Source: an uncultured Lachnospiraceae bacterium (GTDB taxonomy: Bacteria; Bacillota; Clostridia; Lachnospirales; Lachnospiraceae). From it: a stretch of DNA of 64,000 nt. The stretch lies in the NCBI GenBank assembly GCA_910577105.1, contig CAJTMB010000012.1:17182-81181 (forward strand). The letters run 5' to 3'. Made by a program: the position numbers and the translations under genes. The notes beneath the pieces are model-generated. The model was not told the origin of the DNA. It saw only the letters and a list, made by a program, of their open reading frames with translations, and did no database searches. Of this stretch, positions 49,448-57,655 are shown piece after piece (the first letter of the stretch is position 1; each line of letters opens with the position of its first letter).

Positions 49448-50301
49448 GCACCTTTCTTCTTTTTCTTTTCCTTTCTTTTCCGGTAAAGCACTTTATATGC
49501 CGGCCCGAAGTAGCGGTTGATTTCCGCTCCAATCATGATGATGTAAATACAAAAATACATCCACAGCATAATAATGATAATCAAAGAAAGGCTTCCGTAT
49601 GTACTCGCACTGTTGCTTGCCTCCACATAGATGGAAAATCCCCATGAAAAAATGTTCCATATCACAGCGGAAAACATGGCTCCGGGTATCTGTGCCCTGA
49701 ATTTCAGTTTCTTATTAGGTACATAGGTATAGATTGCCGTAAACAGGATAGTCAGTACCAGCCATACTGTCAGAAAGCGGAAATTCATAAAAAAGTCAAA
49801 CAAGGTCCTTGTTTCCGGCACCTTTACAAAAATCATGTCAAGCAGAACATTCCCGAACACATTCAGGAAGAGGGAAAGTAACAGTACTACCAGCATCACT
49901 AAGGTGTAAAAAGAAGCCACCGTGCGGAGCAGAAAGTAGTTGCGCTTCTCTTCCACATCATTCACGGCATTCAGTCCGCGGATAAGAGCAAGCACACCCT
50001 TGCCCGCAGACCACAGGGTTGCTATGGCGGCTATGGACAACACGCCCGCCGATTTATCATATACATCGGAGATAATGCTCCTCATCAACGGGTCCAGTAT
50101 ATCAGGCGTAATTTCCGTGATGGCATTTGTCAGGATTTCCTCCGTCAAATGGGTAAACGGAATGATGGTACAAATCATAATAAGCATGGGCACTAACGAC
50201 AAAAAAAGGAAAAATGCTGTACTTGCCGCAAAAGAACTGATATTCTTCCGGTTCATCTGTTTATTAAAATCATCCAGTATGATATATAATTTCCGTATCA
50301 C
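49444..50301 (-). CDS. YihY/BrkB family membrane protein
   Basis: A 285 aa inner-membrane protein with six or so hydrophobic segments and the family pattern: SSFAASTAFFLFLSLVPML, then LWSAGKGVLALIRGLN, and a last segment in SLSLIIIIMLWMYFCIYIIMIGAEINR. The family has no agreed biochemical role; earlier claims of RNase BN activity were not upheld. The C-terminus is very basic (KRKEKKKKKGA). The start codon is GTG with a weak GTGGGA site. It lies 32 bases after the SpoIID-like gene, and transcription is likely shared. Confidence 0.9.
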   Translation of the reverse strand: MIRKLYIILDDFNKQMNRKNISSFAASTAFFLFLSLVPMLIMICTIIPFTHLTEEILTNAITEITPDILDPLMRSIISDVYDKSAGVLSIAAIATLWSAGKGVLALIRGLNAVNDVEEKRNYFLLRTVASFYTLVMLVVLLLSLFLNVFGNVLLDMIFVKVPETRTLFDFFMNFRFLTVWLVLTILFTAIYTYVPNKKLKFRAQIPGAMFSAVIWNIFSWGFSIYVEASNSASTYGSLSLIIIIMLWMYFCIYIIMIGAEINRYFGPAYKVLYRKRKEKKKKKGA

Positions 50302-50333
50302 GTCTATCCCACCCTGTTCATATTTGTCCGCAG

Positions 50334-52247
50334 TCAGCCCGATGCGGACACAATCATGCTTCCTTTATAAAAAAAGTTTAGAATCTGTTCTGCCGTATAT
50401 CCGGCCGCCGCCATATTTTTTGCTCCGTTCTGCGACATGCCGGCTCCGTGTCCGAATCCCCCGCCGGACAAAGTATATCCTACCACATGTTCTCCTTTTT
50501 GAACAGGTGAGATTACAAAATAGGCGCTTGGCAAAAGCGTTTTCATATCTACCCCGCTTCCGTCCTGCCGGATGGCCTGCGTGCTCCCGTCGCACAGCAC
50601 ATAGCGGATATTTAATTCGGAAATCACCTTATAAGTGGCCTTTTCCCCTTCGATTATCAATTCATCCGCCACGCCGCCTGCATTTCTCGATAGCACGGCA
50701 ATCCTTTCTATTTTACCCAGCTTTTCAACCGGCTCACTGACATACTCCCCGTTTTTCAGCGTAAGGATTAATTTTGCATTGGCAAAATACCGGCTTTTCA
50801 GCATTTCCAATATCCGGGAGCCGTCCAATTCCTCTACGGTATACGTCCAGCGGTACCACGGCTCATTTTTTTCAAAATCCGTATCCGGCGGGTTTGTCAG
50901 AAACTTTGCAAACACTTCCTCCTGCCGCATGTTTTCCGCCGTATAGACCGCTTCTTTTCCTTCCATCCCGTCTTTGCTTATGGACTGTGACAAAATACAG
51001 GGGATTTCCGGCGCAGTATCTGATTTCCATACATGTTCATCCGAACCAAACCCGCAGGATGTGGAATAATAATAAGTGTTTACCAGCGCACCGTCCGCAT
51101 ATAAAAGCTGCCCTGCCGTTTCCTTTACTGCCGTTGTCGTCGCATTCTGTTCCACAATATTATTGTAAACCTGATATCCCGTGCTGTCATCCACATGGGC
51201 GCCCACTCCCGGAAGTCCCGGCGAAAGCATATAAGAATAGGCATATGTCCTTGCACAGACAGCCTGGGCCTTTAGTGCCTCCAAAGGATATCCTGCCGGC
51301 ATTTCACTGGGAACCACCGCATAAAGATATTCTTCCAGAAGCAGTTCATTTATTACAACCAATCCGTCGTCTGTCGCACAAATTTCCATGGTTCCCCGGT
51401 AAACGGGCGTTCCCTGGCTCCTGTGTACGGAAGTCAGGGTGATTTTACCGGTAAGGACTGCAGGTTCAATGTAAATCCTTCCCGCCCCTCCCGCAAAGTA
51501 GATGCTGTCCCGTGTTACGGTAATCTCTTCCCCCGCCTTATGTACCTCCTCCACCATGCTTCCTTTGCTTTCATACCGTAACAGCCAGTCCACGTCACAG
51601 AATAAGGAAACACTTGCATGAAATGCTCCTGCATAGTCACTGTTCTTTATCTGCACGCGGATGTACTCCATGGTTTCATCCCGCGTCAGGAGCACGGCAC
51701 AGATTTTACCGTCCTCCAGCACATAATCGGCAAAGTTGTATCCAATCCGAAGGTCTTTTTCCGTACCAAGCCGCATTTCCCCGTAAAGCATATAAAATTT
51801 TACATGTTCGGCATACAAAAGCGGGCCCCTGTTTTCCAGTTCCACCGCATTTCCCGCACTTATCCCCACAACCTTGTCGTTGATTTTTTCTCCGTCCTTT
51901 ACGAGAATCCCTGTCACAAAGCCGTCGCATACCGTCAAATCCGCTACTTGACCCACTGCACTCCTGTCTGCCTTAAATCCGCCTTCCTGCCAGTAAAAAA
52001 TTCTTTCTTCTCCGTCAAAAATGCCGATATATGTATCTGTCACTTCCGTAATATAAATATTATGCAGTTCCTCCGCTATCGGTTCCAGAGGTTCTTCTTT
52101 GTCATTTCGCGATTTATTACCGCCTATGTCAAGAACCGGCAGCGCTATGCAGGCAACGGCAAACAACAGCACAATTCCCACAATACACAGAATCATCTTC
52201 ATCCGCATTCTTACATCTTTGTCGTCTTCATCAAAAAAACTTCGCAA
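50334..52247 (-). CDS. SpoIID/LytB domain protein
   Basis: A 637 aa protein anchored by one N-terminal membrane span (VRMRMKMILCIVGIVLLFAV). An extracytoplasmic region of unknown fold is followed by a SpoIID/LytB domain (about 300-637) with the conserved LLEEYLYAVVPSEMP, ALKAQAVCARTYAYS and final GFGHGAGMSQNGAKNMA. SpoIID is a lytic transglycosylase acting on denuded glycan in engulfment, but this protein is much larger than canonical SpoIID (about 330 aa), so it may be a vegetative wall enzyme. The TTG at 52247 has AGGGGG 6 bases upstream and is preferred. A GTG at 52289 has no site. Confidence 0.85.
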   Translation of the reverse strand: MRSFFDEDDKDVRMRMKMILCIVGIVLLFAVACIALPVLDIGGNKSRNDKEEPLEPIAEELHNIYITEVTDTYIGIFDGEERIFYWQEGGFKADRSAVGQVADLTVCDGFVTGILVKDGEKINDKVVGISAGNAVELENRGPLLYAEHVKFYMLYGEMRLGTEKDLRIGYNFADYVLEDGKICAVLLTRDETMEYIRVQIKNSDYAGAFHASVSLFCDVDWLLRYESKGSMVEEVHKAGEEITVTRDSIYFAGGAGRIYIEPAVLTGKITLTSVHRSQGTPVYRGTMEICATDDGLVVINELLLEEYLYAVVPSEMPAGYPLEALKAQAVCARTYAYSYMLSPGLPGVGAHVDDSTGYQVYNNIVEQNATTTAVKETAGQLLYADGALVNTYYYSTSCGFGSDEHVWKSDTAPEIPCILSQSISKDGMEGKEAVYTAENMRQEEVFAKFLTNPPDTDFEKNEPWYRWTYTVEELDGSRILEMLKSRYFANAKLILTLKNGEYVSEPVEKLGKIERIAVLSRNAGGVADELIIEGEKATYKVISELNIRYVLCDGSTQAIRQDGSGVDMKTLLPSAYFVISPVQKGEHVVGYTLSGGGFGHGAGMSQNGAKNMAAAGYTAEQILNFFYKGSMIVSASG

Positions 52248-52310
52248 TCCAATCCCCCTGTTTTTCCATGCCTGCCGCTTTTGGCGCACATATGGATATT
52301 TTTATTTGAC

Positions 52311-52340
52311 AAAAAGAGCAGCTACCGGGCTGCTCTTTTT
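52311..52340 (-). terminator. terminator of the probable 6S RNA
   Basis: A perfect 12-bp stem AAAAAGAGCAGC/GCTGCTCTTTTT with a 6-base loop; the terminal T-run is part of the 3' arm. It lies 64 bases before the start of the SpoIID-like gene. Confidence 0.8.
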
Positions 52341-52536
52341 CCTCTGTAATATCCCAAAATGCCGGCTCTTGCCTTCTGACTCCTAGCAGCGCTAGGTGGG
52401 TGACCGCAACCATGCTTTTGCCTTCCCCTGCAATCCTCTTACGAGTGGAGGCTTGACAGCCACACGGCAATGTAGGAATCCCGTTTAAAGTAAATGTAGG
52501 TTCAAAATTAACAAGAGTTATCGTGCATTTCAGGTT
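52311..52536 (-). ncRNA. ssrS: probable 6S RNA
   Basis: A transcription unit of about 225 bases without an ORF, with its own promoter (52543-52571) and a strong terminator (52311-52340). Internal features include a CCTAGC/GCTAGG hairpin inside CACCCACCTAGC...GCTAGGAGTC and complementary 5' and 3' segments, compatible with the rod-like 6S fold. Sequence stretches such as GGTTGCGGTCACCCACC resemble 6S RNAs of Lachnospiraceae as I remember them. I could not fold it exactly, so the family name is tentative. A leader for the SpoIID-like gene is the alternative. It occupies most of the 315-base gap. Confidence 0.55.
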
Positions 52537-52542
52537 ACTTAT

Positions 52543-52571
52543 ATTATATGCAAAATTGCTGTATATTACAA
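52543..52571 (-). promoter_or_regulatory. promoter of the probable 6S RNA
   Basis: Minus-strand TTGTAA (52571-52566), 17 bases, then a perfect TATAAT (52548-52543). It lies just past the porB stop and points into the gene-free region. Confidence 0.65.
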
Positions 52572-52604
52572 GATGCAAATAATAGTAAAATGAAACAAAT
52601 TTAC

Positions 52605-53549
52605 TTATTTTTTGCATCGAAACAGCAACTCTTCCCATCTTTTATCCACTTCTTTCTGAAAAGCCTCAATATAATGCTCATTCCCCGGTTTGAAAAGATG
52701 CTTGAAACGTCCCTGTTTTTTTAAGAAATCCTCCACCGGAAGTTTGTTTTTCGGCTCGTAATTTAAAATCCATTTTCCATCCACGATTTCAAAAAGCGGC
52801 CAGTAACAAGTTTCCACTGCCAGACGGCAGATTTCTATGATGTCCGGTGCATCATATTTCCATCCCCTCGGACACGGCGCCAGAATGTTAAGAAAAGCAG
52901 CTCCCGGTGTATAAATGGCTTTTTCCGACTTGACATACAAATCTTTCAAATTTCCGATAAAAGTAGTCTGCGCAACATAGGGAATGTTGTGTGCCGCGAT
53001 GATGGCTGCCAAATCTTTTCTTGCCTGCACTTTCCCGGCGGACACCTTTCCCGAAGGTGTGGTGGTGGTATCCGCATACATGGGGGTTGCCGAAGAACGC
53101 TGTACACCGGTGTTCATGTATGCGCCGTTATCATAACAGACATATACCATGTCATGCCCCCGCTCCATGGCGCCGGAAAGCGATTGCAACCCGATATCAT
53201 AGGTTCCCCCGTCACCGCCGAAGGTGATAAACTTATACTCTTCCTTGATTTTCCCTTTTTTCTTCAATGCCTTATAAGCAGTCTCCACACCCGAAAGCGT
53301 CGCACCTGCATTTTCAAAAGCGTTATGGATATAACTGTCCTCATACGATGTATAGGGATACATAAAAGAGGACACTTCCAGACAGCCCGTAGCATTACCC
53401 ACAACCGCCTTATCTCCGGGATGCAGCGCCTTTAAAACATTTCTCACTGCAATCGTGCCGCCGCAGCCTGCACACATCCTGTGTCCGGGGGCAAGCCTTT
53501 CTTCCCTTCCCTGTATCTCCTTAAAATCAAATTTACCTGTCTGCTCCAT
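52605..53549 (-). CDS. porB: 2-oxoacid:ferredoxin oxidoreductase beta subunit (PorB)
   Basis: The thiamine-diphosphate-binding subunit of four-subunit pyruvate (or related 2-oxoacid) ferredoxin oxidoreductase, 314 aa. The ThDP motif is in FGGDGGTYDIGLQSLSGAMERG, followed by YVCYDNGAYMNTGVQRS. Cys residues near the N-terminus (HRMCAGCGG) and later ones (PCPRG) fit the iron-sulfur site. The ATG at 53549 overlaps porA by 17 bases and has GGAG 6 bases upstream; the ORF open to 53648 would lie inside porA. It is the last gene of porCDAB. Confidence 0.93.
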   Translation of the reverse strand: MEQTGKFDFKEIQGREERLAPGHRMCAGCGGTIAVRNVLKALHPGDKAVVGNATGCLEVSSFMYPYTSYEDSYIHNAFENAGATLSGVETAYKALKKKGKIKEEYKFITFGGDGGTYDIGLQSLSGAMERGHDMVYVCYDNGAYMNTGVQRSSATPMYADTTTTPSGKVSAGKVQARKDLAAIIAAHNIPYVAQTTFIGNLKDLYVKSEKAIYTPGAAFLNILAPCPRGWKYDAPDIIEICRLAVETCYWPLFEIVDGKWILNYEPKNKLPVEDFLKKQGRFKHLFKPGNEHYIEAFQKEVDKRWEELLFRCKK

Positions 53550-54744
53550 AATTGTCTCCACTCCTATTCCTAAGGCCAAGATAAGGATATTCTCCGAAAA
53601 GATTATTCCCCTGTGCCAGTTCCGCCAAGTCTTCATATAATTTCTCAATGTCAGAAACTTTTACATCCCTTCCGGACAACCCGTAAATAATATTCACGGT
53701 TTTTGCCGATGCCTGTGCGCGGTAAAGGGCTGCCGTCAGTTCAGCGCCCAATGGTCCACCCGTTGCATTATACCCTTCGCATCTGTCCATGATGGCGACT
53801 GCCTTAAGATGTTTTAACGCCTCCGCCATCTCTTCGCCGGGGAATGGCCTGAATACGCGTACCTTCAGCAGGCCTGCCCTTATTCCCTGTTCCCTCAGTC
53901 TGTCAATGGCATCTTTAATGGTACCGCACACGGAACCGATGGCTACAATGGCAAAGTCTGCATCCTCCAGCTTGTATTCCTCAAAGAAACCGTACTTCCT
54001 GCCGGAAATCTCCTCAAATTCTTTTGCCACATCCAAAATAACCTGCCTTGCATTCCTCATGGCCTGTGCCTGTGCCCGCTTTGCTTCCATGCAGTAACAG
54101 GACACCGCATAGGGACCAACCGCCATGGTTTCATCTTCCCGCAAAAGATAATGCTCTGGCTCATAAGCACCCACAAACTTCTTAACAGGCTCATCTTCAA
54201 GCAGCATGATATTTTCTACGGCGTGGCTGGTGATAAATCCATCCTGACATATCATAATCGGCAGTTTGACATCCTTATGCTCCGCAATGCGGTATGCCTG
54301 CAAAGTATTGTCATATGCTTCCTGATTGTTTTCCGCATATATCTGAATCCAGCCGGAATCCCTGGCCCCCATACTGTCGGAATGTTCCGCATTGATGTTA
54401 ATCGGACCTGAGAGCGCCCTGTTTACCACTTCCATCATAATGGGCAGCCGGTTGGATGCCGCCACATACAATACCTCCCACATAAGCGCCAGTCCACAGG
54501 CTGACGTAGCCGTCAACGTTCTTGCACCTGCCGCTGAAGAGCCGATGGCAGCGCTCATGGAGCTGTGCTCGCTCTCCACAGGGATAAATTCGGTATCTAT
54601 TTCGCCGTTTGCAATCATAGAGGATACAAACTGCGGTATTTCCGTGGATGGCGTGATGGGAAACGCCGGCATCACATCGGGATTAATCTGCCTGATTGCA
54701 TATGCAACTGCCTCGTTGCCTGACATTCTTTCCTTGACTGCCAT
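53533..54744 (-). CDS. porA: 2-oxoacid:ferredoxin oxidoreductase alpha subunit (PorA)
   Basis: The 403 aa alpha subunit, carrying the substrate-proximal domain: MSGNEAVAYAIRQINPDVMP, AFPITPSTEIPQFV, EHSSMSAAIGSSAAGARTLT and RALSGPININAEHSDSMG are typical of PorA/VorA/OorA. It works with PorB, C and D to oxidise pyruvate to acetyl-CoA, passing electrons to ferredoxin. Pyruvate is the likeliest substrate from gene order and from the nearby pckA and citrate genes, but 2-oxoisovalerate relatives are close. It starts 1 base after porD and overlaps porB. Confidence 0.92.
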   Translation of the reverse strand: MAVKERMSGNEAVAYAIRQINPDVMPAFPITPSTEIPQFVSSMIANGEIDTEFIPVESEHSSMSAAIGSSAAGARTLTATSACGLALMWEVLYVAASNRLPIMMEVVNRALSGPININAEHSDSMGARDSGWIQIYAENNQEAYDNTLQAYRIAEHKDVKLPIMICQDGFITSHAVENIMLLEDEPVKKFVGAYEPEHYLLREDETMAVGPYAVSCYCMEAKRAQAQAMRNARQVILDVAKEFEEISGRKYGFFEEYKLEDADFAIVAIGSVCGTIKDAIDRLREQGIRAGLLKVRVFRPFPGEEMAEALKHLKAVAIMDRCEGYNATGGPLGAELTAALYRAQASAKTVNIIYGLSGRDVKVSDIEKLYEDLAELAQGNNLFGEYPYLGLRNRSGDNYGADR

Positions 54745-54745
54745 T

Positions 54746-55048
54746 TTATTTGCCCTCCTTCATGGTAATTGCACCAAACGGACATGCTTTTACGCAGATG
54801 CCGCATCCCTTGCAATGCTGATAATCAAATGCTTCCCTCCTGCCTTCTTTAACGGGAATGCAGCTGTCAGGACAATAGGGCACGCACAGCAGGCACTGCC
54901 TGCACTTATCCCAGTCAATTACGGGTGTGCTGGTCCGCCACTCTCCCGTTTCAAATAACCCGGATGTTGCAGGCTCATGAATCTGCAGCCCTTCTGTTAA
55001 ATCCTGCCATACGGTATGTTCGTTTATCTTCTCCGCTTTTAATGCCAT
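54746..55048 (-). CDS. porD: 2-oxoacid:ferredoxin oxidoreductase delta subunit, 2[4Fe-4S] ferredoxin
   Basis: A 100 aa ferredoxin-like subunit with two [4Fe-4S] motifs: CRQCLLCVPYCPDSC (about residues 39-53) and CKGCGICVKACPFGAI (about 78-93). An N-terminal extension (ALKAEKINEHTVWQ) is common in PorD. Its ATG shares bases with the porC stop (TGATG), indicating coupled translation. Confidence 0.94.
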   Translation of the reverse strand: MALKAEKINEHTVWQDLTEGLQIHEPATSGLFETGEWRTSTPVIDWDKCRQCLLCVPYCPDSCIPVKEGRREAFDYQHCKGCGICVKACPFGAITMKEGK

Positions 55049-55620
55049 CAGCGCACCTCCCTGAATGCCATCCGAAGGGCATTCATATTTCCTTCCAGTA
55101 CTTCCGGTTTCTTCTCAAATTTATGTTTCAGGGAAACCTCCATCTCCCTCATAAATACTTCTTCCTCCATAATACCCGACACCTTCACAATTGCCGCAAG
55201 CATCGGCGTATTGGGAAAATAAGCGCCGAGTGTAGCCATGCAGACCTTTCTGGCGTCAATCAAAAATACCCTGCCCCCATACCCGTTTAATAAGGGCATC
55301 ACTTCTTCTATTTCCATAACAGTATTAATCAAAATGGCGCCTTCTTTCTTTAACCCCTGCGTTACATCCACAGTGTGAAGAAGGGTATCATCCACCACCA
55401 CCACAAAATCCGGCTCATAAATATTGGAATGGATTCTTATGGGAAAATCACTGATTCTGTCATATGCCGTAATGGGCGCCCCCATCCTCTCCGGACCGTA
55501 CTCAGGGAAGCCCTGCACATGTTTTCCTGTGCTGAAAGCCACGTCCGCAAGCAAAAGCGCTGCCGTTTTTGCGCCCTGCCCACCTCTTCCGTGCCAACGA
55601 ATTTCTGTCAATGCCTTCAT
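55048..55620 (-). CDS. porC: 2-oxoacid:ferredoxin oxidoreductase gamma subunit (PorC)
   Basis: A 190 aa gamma subunit with the family N-terminus MKALTEIRWHGRGGQGAKTAA, then QGFPEYGPERMGAP and the conserved DDTLL segment. The start at 55620 gives the usual length; AAAGGA lies 15 bases upstream. The ORF open to 55722 would run through the promoter region. First gene of porCDAB, with promoter about 110 bases upstream. Confidence 0.94.
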   Translation of the reverse strand: MKALTEIRWHGRGGQGAKTAALLLADVAFSTGKHVQGFPEYGPERMGAPITAYDRISDFPIRIHSNIYEPDFVVVVDDTLLHTVDVTQGLKKEGAILINTVMEIEEVMPLLNGYGGRVFLIDARKVCMATLGAYFPNTPMLAAIVKVSGIMEEEVFMREMEVSLKHKFEKKPEVLEGNMNALRMAFREVR

Positions 55621-55729
55621 AATTTTACTAGTTTCCTTTCTGTCTTTTGTTTTTGTATTACGCACAAAACAGGTATGAATATCTTTGTATCGCATACATA
55701 TGTATTCAACAAAAGAACACACTGTGGTT

Positions 55730-55758
55730 AGTATACGCCAAATGTCGAAAGATGTAAA
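55730..55758 (-). promoter_or_regulatory. promoter of porCDAB
   Basis: Minus-strand TTTACA (55758-55753), 17 bases, then TATACT (55735-55730); five of six in each box. The resulting leader is about 105 bases and I see no clear regulatory structure in it. Confidence 0.65.
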
Positions 55759-55773
55759 GAATTAAATCATACA

Positions 55774-55807
55774 GAAAGACCCGCAAAGCTGAAAACAGCC
55801 TGCGGGC
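55774..55807 (-). terminator. terminator after pckA
   Basis: The imperfect stem CCCGCA-GCTG/CAGC-TGCGGG with a TTTT loop is followed by TCTTTC on the minus strand, 21 bases after the pckA stop. Confidence 0.65.
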
Positions 55808-55827
55808 CTTTCCTCTCTAATATAAAA

Positions 55828-57534
55828 TTATACCTCAGCTACCACTTTCTTTAACGCTTCCAGCGCCTCATCAGGGAGTTTGTCATAACCCTCTTTCTTG
55901 GTTGCAAAACCTTCTACTGCATCCACACGGTTCTGCATAGCATTCTTCAGGGCATCCACATAAGCCTTGTCGTTCATATCCGGAGTAAAGTCGCCGGTTT
56001 TGCCTGACCAGTCATACATGATTTCGATATCTTCGAAATTGCCCCACTTTTCAAATTTGGCCTTGCCTTCCACGATGGTTTCCAGAATGCCAAGGGTATC
56101 GGCAGGTTTTACCTTCTTACCCATGAAATCACCGGTATTTACAATATAACATGCCACATTCTTCTCTTCAACAAGTTTCTTAAACTTTTCATAATCATTT
56201 ACCAGCGGATAGGTCCTGAACGGATTTGCATAAGGAACAATGCGGAGTGCATTCAAGTCCGTACCTGCTGCAACACGCTCTGCCGTAGAGGTCTTGGTGG
56301 CAAGCGTCGCACCCATAACGGAAGCAAGCGCTGCGCCTTTTAATTTCACTACAGGCGGAATGGTAGGGTCTTTCATAATCCAGAAAATAGCATTTACAGG
56401 CGCCTCAATCTTGTCAACACGGTTCGGGGACCATAATTTGGATTTGATGGCACGTCCGTTGCCGTTTCTGATATCTTCCGTTACAAGCTGTATCTTTCCA
56501 TCCTCATCCAGGGTTGCGGAGCAGTTCTGTGCGGACAACAAATAAGTGTTGTCAGGGCATCCTGTAGGATAATCTGCTGTCTTGTCAAAATATGTGGGCT
56601 CCAGTGCAACGGATGCACAGGTATCACTGTTAATGATGAAGGCATCGTCGTGCAGAACCTTAATGGAAGGATATTTGTCATTGTGTTTTGCATGGGTCAG
56701 AGTGGACTTTCCTGAACCTGACAAACCATATACGGAAGCCACAAACTTAGAACCGTCCTCCAATGTATATTCTTTCTGTCCGCCGTGGCAGGAAGCATAG
56801 CCGTTTCTGTTCGCAAGCGCCCATGCCATGGTAAGGGTTCCTTTTTTGTGCTCGCCGAAATATCTCATGCCAAGGATAGCCGCACAGTTCTGGTCGGTAT
56901 CGAAATAGCACAGGGTAAGCGGGTCGCTTAAGCAGCTGTAATCCACATCCGGTCTGTTGCCGGGTACCCACTGCGGGTCGGAGAAAATATAAATATCCGG
57001 CTCGTTGCCGTCACCGACAGGCTTGGAATTTTTGTACATCTCCACATACCTGTCTGACATATACTGAAAATTAATCATCCAGTTGTAAAGGACATTTTCT
57101 TCTCCTTCCGGAATCAGGAGATGGGCTTTTACCATAAATTCAGGGTCCAGTCCTACAAAACATTCTGCATGATACATGGTTTTCCAACGGGTTTCATATA
57201 CAGCATCCATGACAACCTTGTCCAGCTTCACCTCATCCACGCCGGGTTCTCCCTTAATACGGCGTGCAGCGGCATAACGTCCGGTAACAGCGCCGTCATT
57301 AAACAGCAGAACTTTGGCATCTTTATCAAGACCCTGCTCTTCTGCTTTATAAACAGGCATATCCGTTACGATAGTGCCGGGTGAATTTTTGGCTAACTCA
57401 TATGCCTCTCTCAGGGTATTTACTTTTACTACGTTGTTTCCGTAAAAAGCAGCCTCGATAATGGAACGGGTTCTCGAAAAACCAACTTTACCAGCGCCTA
57501 TCTCGGAAATGGGATAATAAGCTTTTGTTGACAT
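55828..57534 (-). CDS. pckA: phosphoenolpyruvate carboxykinase (ATP type)
   Basis: Interconverts oxaloacetate and PEP with ATP/ADP. The 568 aa protein has the kinase loop YGLSGSGKSTLTHAKH (about residue 265), LHDDAFIINSDT and the ATP-binding region. It is somewhat longer and more divergent than E. coli PckA (540 aa), as in several Clostridia, where the enzyme often runs in the oxaloacetate-forming direction. GGAGG lies 8 bases before the ATG, and a good promoter lies upstream. It is monocistronic by its terminator. A possible Rex half-palindrome lies just upstream of the promoter. Confidence 0.92.
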   Translation of the reverse strand: MSTKAYYPISEIGAGKVGFSRTRSIIEAAFYGNNVVKVNTLREAYELAKNSPGTIVTDMPVYKAEEQGLDKDAKVLLFNDGAVTGRYAAARRIKGEPGVDEVKLDKVVMDAVYETRWKTMYHAECFVGLDPEFMVKAHLLIPEGEENVLYNWMINFQYMSDRYVEMYKNSKPVGDGNEPDIYIFSDPQWVPGNRPDVDYSCLSDPLTLCYFDTDQNCAAILGMRYFGEHKKGTLTMAWALANRNGYASCHGGQKEYTLEDGSKFVASVYGLSGSGKSTLTHAKHNDKYPSIKVLHDDAFIINSDTCASVALEPTYFDKTADYPTGCPDNTYLLSAQNCSATLDEDGKIQLVTEDIRNGNGRAIKSKLWSPNRVDKIEAPVNAIFWIMKDPTIPPVVKLKGAALASVMGATLATKTSTAERVAAGTDLNALRIVPYANPFRTYPLVNDYEKFKKLVEEKNVACYIVNTGDFMGKKVKPADTLGILETIVEGKAKFEKWGNFEDIEIMYDWSGKTGDFTPDMNDKAYVDALKNAMQNRVDAVEGFATKKEGYDKLPDEALEALKKVVAEV

Positions 57535-57579
57535 ACTATGTCCTCCTTGTATAATATTTTCTCCTAAATATTCATGTGT

Positions 57580-57608
57580 ATTATCTCAAAGCCCAAAATA
57601 AAAGTCAA
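57580..57608 (-). promoter_or_regulatory. promoter of pckA
   Basis: Minus-strand TTGACT (57608-57603), 17 bases, then GATAAT (57585-57580), 46 bases before the start codon. Confidence 0.7.
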
Positions 57609-57623
57609 TATTGGGATGTAAAT

Positions 57624-57641
57624 TTTACAATCATTTAACAA
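57624..57641. promoter_or_regulatory. weak Rex-like site upstream of pckA
   Basis: TTTACAATCATTTAACAA matches the Rex consensus TTGTTAA-N4-TTAACAA fully in one half and in four of seven bases in the other. It lies 16 bases upstream of the -35 box. Because the region is AT-rich this could be chance. Confidence 0.25.
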
Positions 57642-57655
57642 TTTTTCATCTGCTT

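Noticed and set aside
52311..52536. Cobalamin or other riboswitch for the SpoIID-like gene
   Set aside because: A B12-box-like stretch (AGTCAGAAGG) exists but the other conserved blocks do not line up, and the unit has its own terminator far from the start codon.
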